The position numbers and the translations under genes are program-made. Positions 28,869 through 36,283 of a stretch of DNA of 64,000 bases are shown here, piece after piece. The number at the start of each line of letters is the position of its first letter. Position 1 is the first letter of the stretch. Below the pieces are notes generated by a model. That model had not been told where the DNA came from. It did no database searches and was given only the letters and a program-made list of their open reading frames with translations. Origin of the DNA: Sinomonas atrocyanea (GTDB lineage Bacteria; Actinomycetota; Actinomycetes; Actinomycetales; Micrococcaceae); the NCBI RefSeq assembly GCF_030812675.1, contig NZ_JAUSTE010000001.1:1-64000 (forward strand), written 5' to 3'.

Positions 28869-28899
28869 AAGGGGCGCCTCCCAGAGGGAGGCGCCCCTT
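28869..28899. terminator. Bidirectional terminator thiC / ffh (ACGACGGCG-core family)
   Basis: A perfect 14-bp stem (28869-28882 with 28886-28899) with a 3-nt loop is flanked by an outer stem carrying GACGACGGCG on the left and CGTCGTGC on the right, with a bulge. Confidence 0.75.
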
Positions 28900-28956
28900 C
28901 GGCGTCGTGCGCGAACGGTCCTGCGGCTCGCCCGGACGGGCCCCGCCGGCTCAGAG

Positions 28957-30543
28957 CTACTTGCCCAGGTACTTCTCGAAGCCCTTGGGCAGGTTGAGGG
29001 CCGACGGATCGAAGTCCTCGGCCGACTGGCCGCCGAACGCGGACCCCTGGCCGCTGAGGGCCTTCGAGGCGCCCGCGGTCCGGCGCGCCTCGGCCTCGCG
29101 GCGCTCCTGCGCTGCCTTGGCCGGGTTGCCGGACTTCGCCTTCTTCTTGCCCTTGGCCGGGCCCTTCTTCGAGCCGCCGAAGCCGCCCGGGCCGGGCATG
29201 CCCGGCATCCCCGGGATGCCGCCGCCGGAGGCCATCTTGCGCATCATCTTCTGCGCCTGGCCGAAGCGCTCCAGCAGGCCGTTGACCTCGGAGACGTGCA
29301 CGCCCGAGCCGCGGGCGATGCGGGCGCGGCGGGAGCCGTTGATGATCTTGGGCGCGAGGCGCTCGTGCGGGGTCATCGAGCGGACGATGGCCTCGACGCG
29401 GTCGATCTCGCGCTCGTCGAACTGCTCGAGCTGCTGCCGGAACTGGGCGGCACCCGGCATCATCATGAGCATCTTCTTCATCGAGCCCATCTTGCGGATC
29501 TGCTGCATCTGGGACAGGAAGTCCTCGAGGGTGAAGTCCTCCTGGTCGGCGAACTTCTTCGCCATCCGGGCGGCCTCGTCCTTGTCCCAGCTCTTCTCGG
29601 CCTGCTCGATGAGCGTCAGGACGTCGCCCATGTCGAGGATGCGGGAGGCCATGCGGTCCGGGTGGAAGAGCTCGAAGTCGTCCAGGCCCTCGCCCGTGGA
29701 GGCGAACATGACGGGGCGGCCGGTCACGGAGGCGACGGACAGCGCCGCGCCGCCGCGGGCATCGCCGTCGAGCTTGGAGAGCACGACGCCGGTGAAGTCG
29801 ACGCCCTCCTCGAAGGCCTTGGCCGTGTTGACGGCGTCCTGGCCGATCATGGCGTCGATGACGAAGAGGACCTCGTCGGGGTTGACCGCCGAGCGGATGT
29901 CCGCGGCCTGCTGCATGAGCTCGGCGTCCACGCCCAGTCGGCCGGCGGTGTCCACGATCACGATGTCGTGCAGCTTCGCGCGGGCCTCGGCCACGCCGTC
30001 GCGGGCCACGGCGACCGGGTCGCCGGTGGGGGCCTCGAACTCGGACTGGATGCCGGGATGCGGGGCGTACACGGCCACGCCGGCGCGCTTGGCCACGACC
30101 TCGAGCTGGGTGACGGCGTTGGGGCGCTGGAGGTCCGCCGCAACCAGAAGGGGCGAATGGCCCTGGCCCTTGAGCCACTTGCCCAGCTTGCCGGCGAGGG
30201 TGGTCTTGCCGGCGCCCTGGAGGCCGGCGAGCATGATCACGGTCGGCGGGTTCTTCGCCAGGCGCAGGCGTCGGGTCTCGCCGCCGAGGATCGCCTGGAG
30301 CTCCTCGTTGACGATCTTGACGACCTGCTGGCTCGGGTTGAGCGCGCCGGAGACCTCGGCGCCGAGCGCGCGCTCGCGGATGCGTGCGGCGAAGTCGCGC
30401 ACCACCGGGACGGCGACGTCCGCGTCGAGGAGGGCGCGGCGGATCTCGCGGACCGTGGCGTCGACGTCCGCCTCGCTCAGGCGGCCCTTGCCGCGGAGAT
30501 TCTTGAACGTCGCAGTGAGACGGTCCGAGAGGGAGTTGAACAC
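28957..30543 (-). CDS. ffh: Signal recognition particle protein
   Basis: GTPase of the signal recognition particle that targets nascent membrane proteins with 4.5S RNA and FtsY. 528 aa. The N domain begins FNSLSDRLTATFKNLRGKGRLSE. The G domain has GLQGAGKTT, DTAGR and SKLDGDARGG. The methionine-rich M domain contains the RNA-binding RIARGSGV and methionine clusters, then a Lys/Gly/Ala-rich tail of ~60 residues. GTG start at 30543. The receptor gene ftsY is 7 kb downstream in a separate operon. No 4.5S RNA gene is recognised in the window. Confidence 0.96.
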   Translation of the reverse strand: MFNSLSDRLTATFKNLRGKGRLSEADVDATVREIRRALLDADVAVPVVRDFAARIRERALGAEVSGALNPSQQVVKIVNEELQAILGGETRRLRLAKNPPTVIMLAGLQGAGKTTLAGKLGKWLKGQGHSPLLVAADLQRPNAVTQLEVVAKRAGVAVYAPHPGIQSEFEAPTGDPVAVARDGVAEARAKLHDIVIVDTAGRLGVDAELMQQAADIRSAVNPDEVLFVIDAMIGQDAVNTAKAFEEGVDFTGVVLSKLDGDARGGAALSVASVTGRPVMFASTGEGLDDFELFHPDRMASRILDMGDVLTLIEQAEKSWDKDEAARMAKKFADQEDFTLEDFLSQMQQIRKMGSMKKMLMMMPGAAQFRQQLEQFDEREIDRVEAIVRSMTPHERLAPKIINGSRRARIARGSGVHVSEVNGLLERFGQAQKMMRKMASGGGIPGMPGMPGPGGFGGSKKGPAKGKKKAKSGNPAKAAQERREAEARRTAGASKALSGQGSAFGGQSAEDFDPSALNLPKGFEKYLGK

Positions 30544-30627
30544 GTGCCCGAGTCGCTTTCAGTCGTGGTCCAGGGATCTGACGCTGGGTCAGGAGGTCGG
30601 GCAGACCCGCCGGGAGCGGATCTGGCC

Positions 30628-30639
30628 ACCCTTAAGGGT
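30628..30639. promoter_or_regulatory. 12-bp palindrome between ffh and zwf
   Basis: ACCCTTAAGGGT is a perfect palindrome located midway between the divergent ffh and zwf genes, 32 nt upstream of the zwf start. It may be a regulator site for zwf, ffh or both. The regulator is not identified. Confidence 0.35.
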
Positions 30640-30659
30640 ACCAACGGACCGGGCAATGG

Positions 30660-30665
30660 CATGCT
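30660..30665 (+). promoter_or_regulatory. Candidate -10 (CATGCT) of zwf, leaderless geometry
   Basis: CATGCT ends 6 nt before the zwf GTG. Hexamer and distance are the same as before the phosphatase gene at 259. Confidence 0.35.
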
Positions 30666-30671
30666 GGCCTC

Positions 30672-32105
30672 GTGACGACGCCTCGAGAGACCGCCCCGCC
30701 CGTGCGCAGCCTGCTCATCCTCGGTGCCTCCGGGGACCTGACCGGCCGCCTCCTCTTCCCCGGGCTCGCCCGGCTCCTCGCCACCGGCCGGCACGCCGGG
30801 CTCACGGTGGTGGGCGCGGGCGCGGAGGACTGGAGCGCCGAGCAGTGGAGCGGCCGTGTGCACGATGCCACCGAGGCGGCCCTGGCGGCCGCCACCGAGA
30901 CCGGCCGTGCCGAGCTCGAGCGGATCCGCCGGGACTCGGTCTACGTGCGCCTCGACGTCACGGCGCCCGGGGAGCTCGCGCGCGAGGTCGCCGCGCTCCC
31001 GGGTCCGGTCGCCGTGTACTTCGCGCTGCCTCCCGCCGTGAGCCAGAAGGCCTGCGAGCTGCTGGAGCCGGGGGACCTGCCCGAGGGCACCCGGCTCGTG
31101 CTGGAGAAGCCGTTCGGGTCCTCGGAGGCCTCCGCCGCCGAGCTGAACGAGACGCTGCGCAGGCTGGTGCCGGAGAGCCGGATCCACCGGGTGGACCACT
31201 TCCTCGGCAAGGGCACAGTCCTGAACATCCTCGGCCTGCGCTTCGCCAACAACTTCCTCGAGCCCGTGTGGAACAGGGACCACGTCGAGAAGGTGGAGAT
31301 CTTCTTCGACGAGGACCTCGCCCTCGAGGGACGGGCCGGGTACTACGACCGCGCCGGCGCCCTGCGGGACATGATCCAGAGCCACCTCCTGCAGGTCCTG
31401 GCCGTCCTCGCGATGGACGCGCCGGCGCGCCTCGACGAGCGGGACGTCCGCGACCGCATCAGCACCGTGCTCCGCTCCGCGAAGGTCCCGGAGCCGTTCG
31501 CGGACTCGACGCGCCGGGCGCGGTACACCGCCGGGACCATCGGCGAGCGCCAGGTGCCCGACTACACGGACGAGCCGGGGGTCGATCCGTCCCGCGGCAC
31601 CGAGACCCTGGCCGAGATCACGGTCCTGCTCTCCAGCTGGCGGTGGGCGGGGGTGCCGTTCATCCTCCGCTCGGGCAAGGCGCTCGGCACCCGGCGCAAG
31701 GAGGCCGTCGTGACGTTCCGCCCCGTCCCGCACCTGCCCGAGGGCTTCCGCGGCGTGGACGAGCCGAACCGGCTCCGCATCGGCTTCGGCCCGGACGTGC
31801 TCCAGCTCGACGTCGACGTCAACGGCCCCGGGGACGTGCTGACGCTGAACCGCGTGACGCTCGACGCGGACCTCGGCGAGGCGGACCTGCTCCCCTACGG
31901 CGAGGTGCTGGAGGGCGTGCTCGACGGCGATCCGCTCCTGTCGGTGCGGGCGGACACGGCCGAGAGCTGCTGGCGGATCGTCGAGCCTGTGCTGGACGCG
32001 TGGGCCGCGGGAGCGGTCCCCCTGGACACCTACCCCGCGGGCAGCGGCGGGCCGGCGGGCTGGGCCACCTCGGCCGCCGGCGAGGACGGTGCTGCCGCGT
32101 CCTGA
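30672..32105 (+). CDS. zwf: Glucose-6-phosphate dehydrogenase
   Basis: Oxidises glucose 6-phosphate with NADP, the entry step of the pentose phosphate pathway. 477 aa. The nucleotide-binding motif is GASGDLTGR, the substrate motif VDHFLGK (usual form RIDHYLGK, so Ile/Tyr are replaced by Val/Phe), and EKPFG is present. The gene is alone; actinobacterial housekeeping zwf is usually in tkt-tal-zwf-opcA, so this may be a second isozyme. GTG start, no Shine-Dalgarno, -10-like CATGCT 6 nt upstream. Confidence 0.93.
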   Translation: MTTPRETAPPVRSLLILGASGDLTGRLLFPGLARLLATGRHAGLTVVGAGAEDWSAEQWSGRVHDATEAALAAATETGRAELERIRRDSVYVRLDVTAPGELAREVAALPGPVAVYFALPPAVSQKACELLEPGDLPEGTRLVLEKPFGSSEASAAELNETLRRLVPESRIHRVDHFLGKGTVLNILGLRFANNFLEPVWNRDHVEKVEIFFDEDLALEGRAGYYDRAGALRDMIQSHLLQVLAVLAMDAPARLDERDVRDRISTVLRSAKVPEPFADSTRRARYTAGTIGERQVPDYTDEPGVDPSRGTETLAEITVLLSSWRWAGVPFILRSGKALGTRRKEAVVTFRPVPHLPEGFRGVDEPNRLRIGFGPDVLQLDVDVNGPGDVLTLNRVTLDADLGEADLLPYGEVLEGVLDGDPLLSVRADTAESCWRIVEPVLDAWAAGAVPLDTYPAGSGGPAGWATSAAGEDGAAAS

Positions 32106-32133
32106 CCCGTGGCGGGGCGAGCCCACGGAGGAG

Positions 32134-32177
32134 CCGGACGGACGACGGCGGGCGGGCGCCCGCCGTCGTCCGTCCGG
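32134..32177. terminator. Bidirectional terminator zwf / glnB (ACGACGGCG-core family)
   Basis: Perfect inverted repeat: 32134-32150 pairs with 32161-32177, and the inner GGCG/CGCC extends it to 21 bp with a 2-nt loop. Lies between convergent zwf and the first glnB. Carries the GGACGACGGCG arm. Confidence 0.85.
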
Positions 32178-32192
32178 CCCGCGTCTCTGAGG

Positions 32193-32531
32193 TCAGATCG
32201 CGGAGTCGCCGCGTTCGCCCGTGCGCACCCGGACAGCGTCCTGCACCTCGACGACCCAGACCTTGCCGTCGCCCTGCGAGCCGGTCGAGGCCGCGACGAC
32301 GATCGTCTCGAGGATCTCGTCGGCGTGCTTGTCGGTGGCGAGCACCTCCACCCTCACCTTGGGGATGAGGTCCACGCTGTACTCGGCGCCCCGGTACACC
32401 TGGACGTAGCCGCGCTGGCGGCCGTAGCCGCTCGCGGCGCTGACGGTCAGTCCCTGGACTCCCTCGGCCTCGAGGTGCTCGCGGATGGAATCGAGCTTCT
32501 CGGGCCGGACGATGGCGGTGATGAGCTTCAC
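32193..32531 (-). CDS. glnB: Nitrogen regulatory protein P-II, copy 1
   Basis: 112-aa PII signal protein of the GlnK/GlnB family. Binds ATP/ADP and 2-oxoglutarate and blocks the ammonium transporter when nitrogen is sufficient. T-loop residue Tyr51 (in YRGAEYSVD), the nucleotidylation site in actinobacteria, is present. The KLITAIVRPEKLDSIRE and GDGKVWV segments are typical. The GTG start overlaps the stop of the transporter gene (GTGA), so the two are co-translated. Confidence 0.94.
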   Translation of the reverse strand: MKLITAIVRPEKLDSIREHLEAEGVQGLTVSAASGYGRQRGYVQVYRGAEYSVDLIPKVRVEVLATDKHADEILETIVVAASTGSQGDGKVWVVEVQDAVRVRTGERGDSAI

Positions 32532-33958
32532 GAGCCCACAGTACCGGCCGGCGAGGCCCCGGCCAGAACCTCCTCGCGCTGGGCGTGCGCGCCGTCCGCG
32601 GGCCGCTGGCCGAGGCGGCGCTCGAGGTGCTGCTCGAGCAGGGTCTCCACGGTGTGCCGGACGCCGAGCGGGTGGAACCCGCCGCCCGTGGTGGCGGACG
32701 GCGACGAGTAGGCGGTCTCGGCGTGGATGACGAGGTCGACGCCGGTCTCCTCGACGTCCTTCGCGACGCGGAAGCCCATGACGGCCTTGATCGCGAGGCC
32801 GAGCGCGAGGGCCACGCCGAACGAGTAGCCGAGCACGGCGCCGGCGCCGAGGGCCTGGGTGCCCAGCAGGGCGAGCCCGCCGCCGTAGAGCAGGCCGCGG
32901 CCGGGCACCGGGGCGGCGGGGTCGGCGGCGAGGCCGATGAAGAGCGTCCCGACGAGGCCGCCGACGAGGTGCACGCCGACCACGTCGAGCGAGTCGTCGA
33001 AGCCGAGGCGGTACTTCAGGCCCACGGCCAGCGCGCAGACGGCGCCGGCGAGGAGGCCGAGGACGATCGCCCAGACCGGGTCGATGGTGGCGCAGGAGGG
33101 CGTGATCGCCACGAGCCCGGCAACGGCACCGGACGCGGCGCCGAACGAGGTCGCGTGCCCGTCGCGGACCTTCTCGACGACCAGCCAGGACAGGATCGCG
33201 GCGCACGGGGCCACGAGCGTGTTGATCCATGCGAAGCCGGCCTCGCCGTTGGCAGCGAGCGCGGAGCCGGCGTTGAAGCCGAACCACCCGAACCAGAGCA
33301 GGCCGCAGCCGAGCATGACGAGCGGAAGGTTGTGGGGGCGGTGCTCGGGGTCCTTGCCGAAGCCGACGCGCTTGCCGAGGACGAGGGCCAGCGCGAGGCC
33401 TGCGGCGCCTGCGAGGACCTCGACCGCGGTGCCGCCGGCGAAGTCGATGAGGCCGAGGTGGTTGAGCCAGCCGCCGATGAACGTCCCGTGCGCGTCCTTC
33501 TTCGAGTCGAACACCCAGTGCGCCACGGGGAAGTACACGAGCACGGCGAAGGCGCCGGCGAAGACCATCCAGGACCCGAATTTGGCGCGGTCCGCGATGG
33601 CGCCGGAGACCAGGGCCACGGTCACGGTGGCGAAGACCCCCTGGAAGCCCACGAACACGATCTCCGGGATCGTGCCGACGAGGGGCATCGAGCCGCCCGT
33701 GGCGAGCAGGTTGTGGAGGCCGAAGTCCTCGAAGGGGTTGCCGAACAGGCCGTCCCCCGCGTCCGTGCCGAACGCGATGGAGTAGCCGAAGAGGACCCAC
33801 AGGACGCCGACCAGGGCGAGGGCCCCGAAGCTCATCATCATCATGTTGAGCATCGACTTCACGCGGGTCATGCCCCCGTAGAAGATGGCGAGGCCGGGTG
33901 ACATGAGGAGGACGAGGGCTGCCGAGACGAGGACCCAGGCGGTGTCGCCAGCGTTCAT
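32528..33958 (-). CDS. amt: Ammonium transporter, copy 1 (first pore His replaced by Glu)
   Basis: Eleven-helix ammonium channel/transporter of the Amt/Mep/Rh family, 476 aa. Family segments DTAWVLVSAALVLLM, SPGLAIFYGGM and DFAGGTAVE are present. The central pore twin-His pair is changed: the first His is Glu180 (AVEVLAG) and the second remains as His330 (VGVHLVGG). The adjacent copy 2 keeps both. A Glu at the first position occurs in yeast Mep1/Mep3, so transport is expected to be kept but altered. ATG 33958 has AAAGG 8 nt upstream. A four-box GlnR-like array lies ~150 nt upstream. Operon with glnB. Confidence 0.94.
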   Translation of the reverse strand: MNAGDTAWVLVSAALVLLMSPGLAIFYGGMTRVKSMLNMMMMSFGALALVGVLWVLFGYSIAFGTDAGDGLFGNPFEDFGLHNLLATGGSMPLVGTIPEIVFVGFQGVFATVTVALVSGAIADRAKFGSWMVFAGAFAVLVYFPVAHWVFDSKKDAHGTFIGGWLNHLGLIDFAGGTAVEVLAGAAGLALALVLGKRVGFGKDPEHRPHNLPLVMLGCGLLWFGWFGFNAGSALAANGEAGFAWINTLVAPCAAILSWLVVEKVRDGHATSFGAASGAVAGLVAITPSCATIDPVWAIVLGLLAGAVCALAVGLKYRLGFDDSLDVVGVHLVGGLVGTLFIGLAADPAAPVPGRGLLYGGGLALLGTQALGAGAVLGYSFGVALALGLAIKAVMGFRVAKDVEETGVDLVIHAETAYSSPSATTGGGFHPLGVRHTVETLLEQHLERRLGQRPADGAHAQREEVLAGASPAGTVGS

Positions 33959-34109
33959 GGGTGAGGCCTTTCGAGGGACGTTCACGGATCTCGGCCCCCG
34001 TCCGCCGTCCCCGGCGACGGTCTGCGGGACCACCTGAACCAGAATCCCGTGGCGGTGTTACCGGTCCGCTCCGTCCGTGTTGCCCTCGTGTTACAGGAAT
34101 CCCCCCGGG

Positions 34110-34147
34110 GTTAAGCGTTCGTCACGGCCGTGTTAACGGGGTGTTTC
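34110..34147 (-). promoter_or_regulatory. GlnR-like box array upstream of amt copy 1
   Basis: On the minus strand four pentamers are spaced by exactly 6 nt: GAAAC-n6-TTAAC-n6-GTGAC-n6-TTAAC. This is the 11-bp periodic a-site/b-site layout (gTnAC / GaAAC) of actinobacterial GlnR. A TGTAAC hexamer 20 nt downstream would place the array at about -27 to -64, an activator position. Direct demonstration is lacking. Confidence 0.75.
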
Positions 34148-34227
34148 GTGGCCCGCTCCGTCGCCCCCGTGCCGCCCCCTTTCCGCGCCCTGCGCCGGCC
34201 TCCCGGTGTCAGCCCGGTCGCCGACGC

Positions 34228-34266
34228 GGGCGGACGACGGCGGGTGGTCCCCGCCGTCGTCCGCCC
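34228..34266 (-). terminator. Terminator after glnB copy 2 (ACGACGGCG-core family)
   Basis: A perfect 17-bp stem (34228-34244 with 34250-34266) with a 5-nt loop begins 19 nt after the stop of the second glnB. Confidence 0.85.
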
Positions 34267-34285
34267 TCCGCGGCGCTTGGTGCGC

Positions 34286-34624
34286 CTAGATCGCCGCTGC
34301 CCCGCGCTCCCCCGTCCGGACGCGGATCGCCTCGTGCACGTCCACGGTCCACACCTTGCCGTCCCCCGCGCGGCCGGTGTTGGAGGTGGTGATGAGCACA
34401 TCGAGGATGTCGTCCGTCTGGTCGTCGGTGGCGAGCACCTCGATCCTCACCTTCGGGACGAGGTCCACGCTGTACTCGGCGCCGCGGTACACCTCGGTGT
34501 ACCCGCGCTGGCGGCCGTAGCCGCTCGCCGCGCTGACGGTGAGCCCCTGGACCCCGTAGGCCTCGAGGCCCTCGCGGATGGAATCGAGCTTCTCCGGGCG
34601 GACGATCGCGGTGATGAGCTTCAC
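34286..34624 (-). CDS. glnB: Nitrogen regulatory protein P-II, copy 2
   Basis: 112-aa PII protein, highly similar to copy 1 (both begin VKLITAIVRPEKLDSIRE and end VRTGERG-A-AI). Tyr51 of the T-loop is present. The main differences are in the region after the T-loop (residues 60-90), the part that contacts the partner transporter or nucleotide. The GTG start overlaps the stop of the amt gene (GTGA). No glnD (adenylyl/uridylyl-transferase) follows, unlike the common amt-glnK-glnD order. Confidence 0.94.
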   Translation of the reverse strand: MKLITAIVRPEKLDSIREGLEAYGVQGLTVSAASGYGRQRGYTEVYRGAEYSVDLVPKVRIEVLATDDQTDDILDVLITTSNTGRAGDGKVWTVDVHEAIRVRTGERGAAAI

Positions 34625-36012
34625 GCCTGGACCTTCTTCCGTGCCGCCTCGGTGAGCAGGTCGTCCGCGTTGAACGCCGCGACCTCGGCCTCGTTCTTCG
34701 CCCCGAGCGGGTGGAACGCCGCCCCGGACGAGCCGCCCATGCTGTTGCCGGAGTATGCCGTCTCGGCGTGCAGGGCGATGTCCACGCCCGCTTCCTCGGC
34801 CTCGCTCGAGACCCGGAAGCCCATGGTCTTGCTGATGATCCAGCCAATGGCCAGGGAGAGGGCGAACGAGTACACGAGGACTGTGCCGGCGCCGAGGGCC
34901 TGCTTGCCCAGGAGCTCGAAGCCGCCGCCGTAGAACAGGCCGTGGCCGCCGGAGGGGGCGCCCGGGTTGGCCGCGAGCCCGATGAACAGGGTGCCGATGA
35001 TGCCGCCGACGAGGTGGACGCCCACCACATCGAGCGAGTCGTCGTAGCCGAAGCGGTACTTCAGGCCCACGGCGAGGGCGCAGGCCGCGCCGGCGAGGAG
35101 GCCGAGGACGATCGCCCACAGGGGCGAGACCGCGGCGCAGGCCGGGGTGATGGCCACGAGCCCGGCCACGGCGCCCGAGGCGGCGCCGAGCGAGGTCGCA
35201 TGGCCGTCGCGCAGCTTCTCCACCACGAGCCAGCCGAGGACCGCGGCGCACGGCGCGACGAGCGTGTTGATCCACGCGAACGCGGCCACGCCGTTGGCGC
35301 CCAGGGCCGAGCCCGCGTTGAAGCCGAACCAGCCGAACCAGAGCAGGCCCGCGCCTAGCATGACGAACGGCAGGTTGTGGGGGCGGTGGTTGGGGTCCTT
35401 GCCGAAGCCGTTGCGGCGGCCGAGGATGAGCGCGAGGGCCAGGCCCGCGGCGCCGGCGTTGATGTGGACGGCCGTGCCGCCGGCGAAGTCGATCACGCCG
35501 AGGCCGTTGAGCCAGCCGCCGATGAAGGTGCCGTTCGCGTCCTTGTTCGCGTCGAACACCCAGTGCGCGACCGGGAAGTAGACGAGGATCGAGAAGAAGA
35601 ACGCGAAGACCATCCAGGCGCCGAACTTGGCCCGGTCCGCGATGGAGCCCGAGATGAGCGCGACCGTGATGATCGCGAACACGCCCTGGAAGCCCACGAA
35701 GGCGAGCTCGGGGATGGTGCCGGCCAGGGCCGTGCCGTCGCCCGTGGCGAGGATGCCGTGGAGGGCGAACTTGTCCAGGTTGCCGACGAGGCCGCCGAAC
35801 CAGTCGGTGCCGAAGGACATAGAGTAGCCGACGAGGATCCAGAGCACGCCCACGAGGGCGATGGCGCCGAAGCTCATCATCATCATGTTCAGGACCGACT
35901 TGGCGCGCGTCATGCCGCCGTAGAAGAACGCGAGCCCGGGCGTCATGAGCAGCACGAGCGCTGCCGAGGCGAGCACCCAGGCGGTGTCTCCCGCGCTGAG
36001 GGTGGGGGTCAT
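34621..36012 (-). CDS. amt: Ammonium transporter, copy 2 (canonical twin His)
   Basis: 463-aa Amt family transporter, tandem paralogue of the gene at 32528-33958. Both pore histidines are kept: His183 (AVHINAG) and the VGVHLVGG His. The cytosolic tail differs from copy 1 (SSGAAFHPLGAKNE). ATG 36012 has AAAGG 7 nt upstream, the same arrangement as copy 1. A GlnR-like array lies about 145 nt upstream and the module ends in its own terminator, so the two amt-glnB modules are separate transcription units. Confidence 0.95.
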   Translation of the reverse strand: MTPTLSAGDTAWVLASAALVLLMTPGLAFFYGGMTRAKSVLNMMMMSFGAIALVGVLWILVGYSMSFGTDWFGGLVGNLDKFALHGILATGDGTALAGTIPELAFVGFQGVFAIITVALISGSIADRAKFGAWMVFAFFFSILVYFPVAHWVFDANKDANGTFIGGWLNGLGVIDFAGGTAVHINAGAAGLALALILGRRNGFGKDPNHRPHNLPFVMLGAGLLWFGWFGFNAGSALGANGVAAFAWINTLVAPCAAVLGWLVVEKLRDGHATSLGAASGAVAGLVAITPACAAVSPLWAIVLGLLAGAACALAVGLKYRFGYDDSLDVVGVHLVGGIIGTLFIGLAANPGAPSGGHGLFYGGGFELLGKQALGAGTVLVYSFALSLAIGWIISKTMGFRVSSEAEEAGVDIALHAETAYSGNSMGGSSGAAFHPLGAKNEAEVAAFNADDLLTEAARKKVQA

Positions 36013-36155
36013 GGTGTGCCTTTCAGGGATGGAACGGGACCTGCCCGGCCCGGCGCCGTTCCCGGCGTCCGAGGGCCGCTGAGAAAAGATTCCTCCCGCG
36101 GTGTTTCCGCCGCTGTCGGCCCACATTGCGCGCCCGTTACATCTTGCTCCTGTGC

Positions 36156-36193
36156 GTTAAGGGGGCGTCACGCACGCGTTTCGACGATGTTTC
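36156..36193 (-). promoter_or_regulatory. GlnR-like box array upstream of amt copy 2
   Basis: On the minus strand: GAAAC-n6-GAAAC-n6-GTGAC-n6-TTAAC, all spacers exactly 6 nt. A TGTAAC hexamer (36136-36141) lies 20 nt downstream, the same offset as in copy 1. It fits a GlnR activator array. Confidence 0.78.
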
Positions 36194-36271
36194 GCCCGTC
36201 CCCCGCCCCGCGCGGCAGCGCCGCGGTACCCCCGCGCCTCGGCCGCCGTGCCGCCGTCGTACCGCCGTCGC

Positions 36272-36277
36272 TAAGGT
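36272..36277 (+). promoter_or_regulatory. Candidate -10 (TAAGGT), leaderless geometry
   Basis: TAAGGT ends exactly 6 nt before the MFS ATG at 36284. No Shine-Dalgarno is visible. Confidence 0.4.
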
Positions 36278-36283
36278 GGTCCC

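Larger units (their letters stand above)
28652..28956. other. Intergenic region thiC / ffh
   Basis: This 305-nt convergent region has no supported gene. It holds a compound inverted repeat (28675-28767) and a bidirectional terminator (28869-28899). Confidence 0.7.
33959..34285. other. Intergenic region amt copy 1 / glnB copy 2
   Basis: No gene is seen. The stretch carries a GlnR-like box array (34110-34147), a TGTAAC -10-like hexamer on the minus strand (34090-34095), and the terminator of the second amt-glnB module (34228-34266). Confidence 0.65.

Noticed and set aside
32193-33800. A 535-codon frame spanning amt copy 1 and glnB copy 1
   Set aside because: Only its last 112 codons are real (glnB). 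The rest is the out-of-frame reading of the amt gene and shows Arg/Gly-rich nonsense composition.
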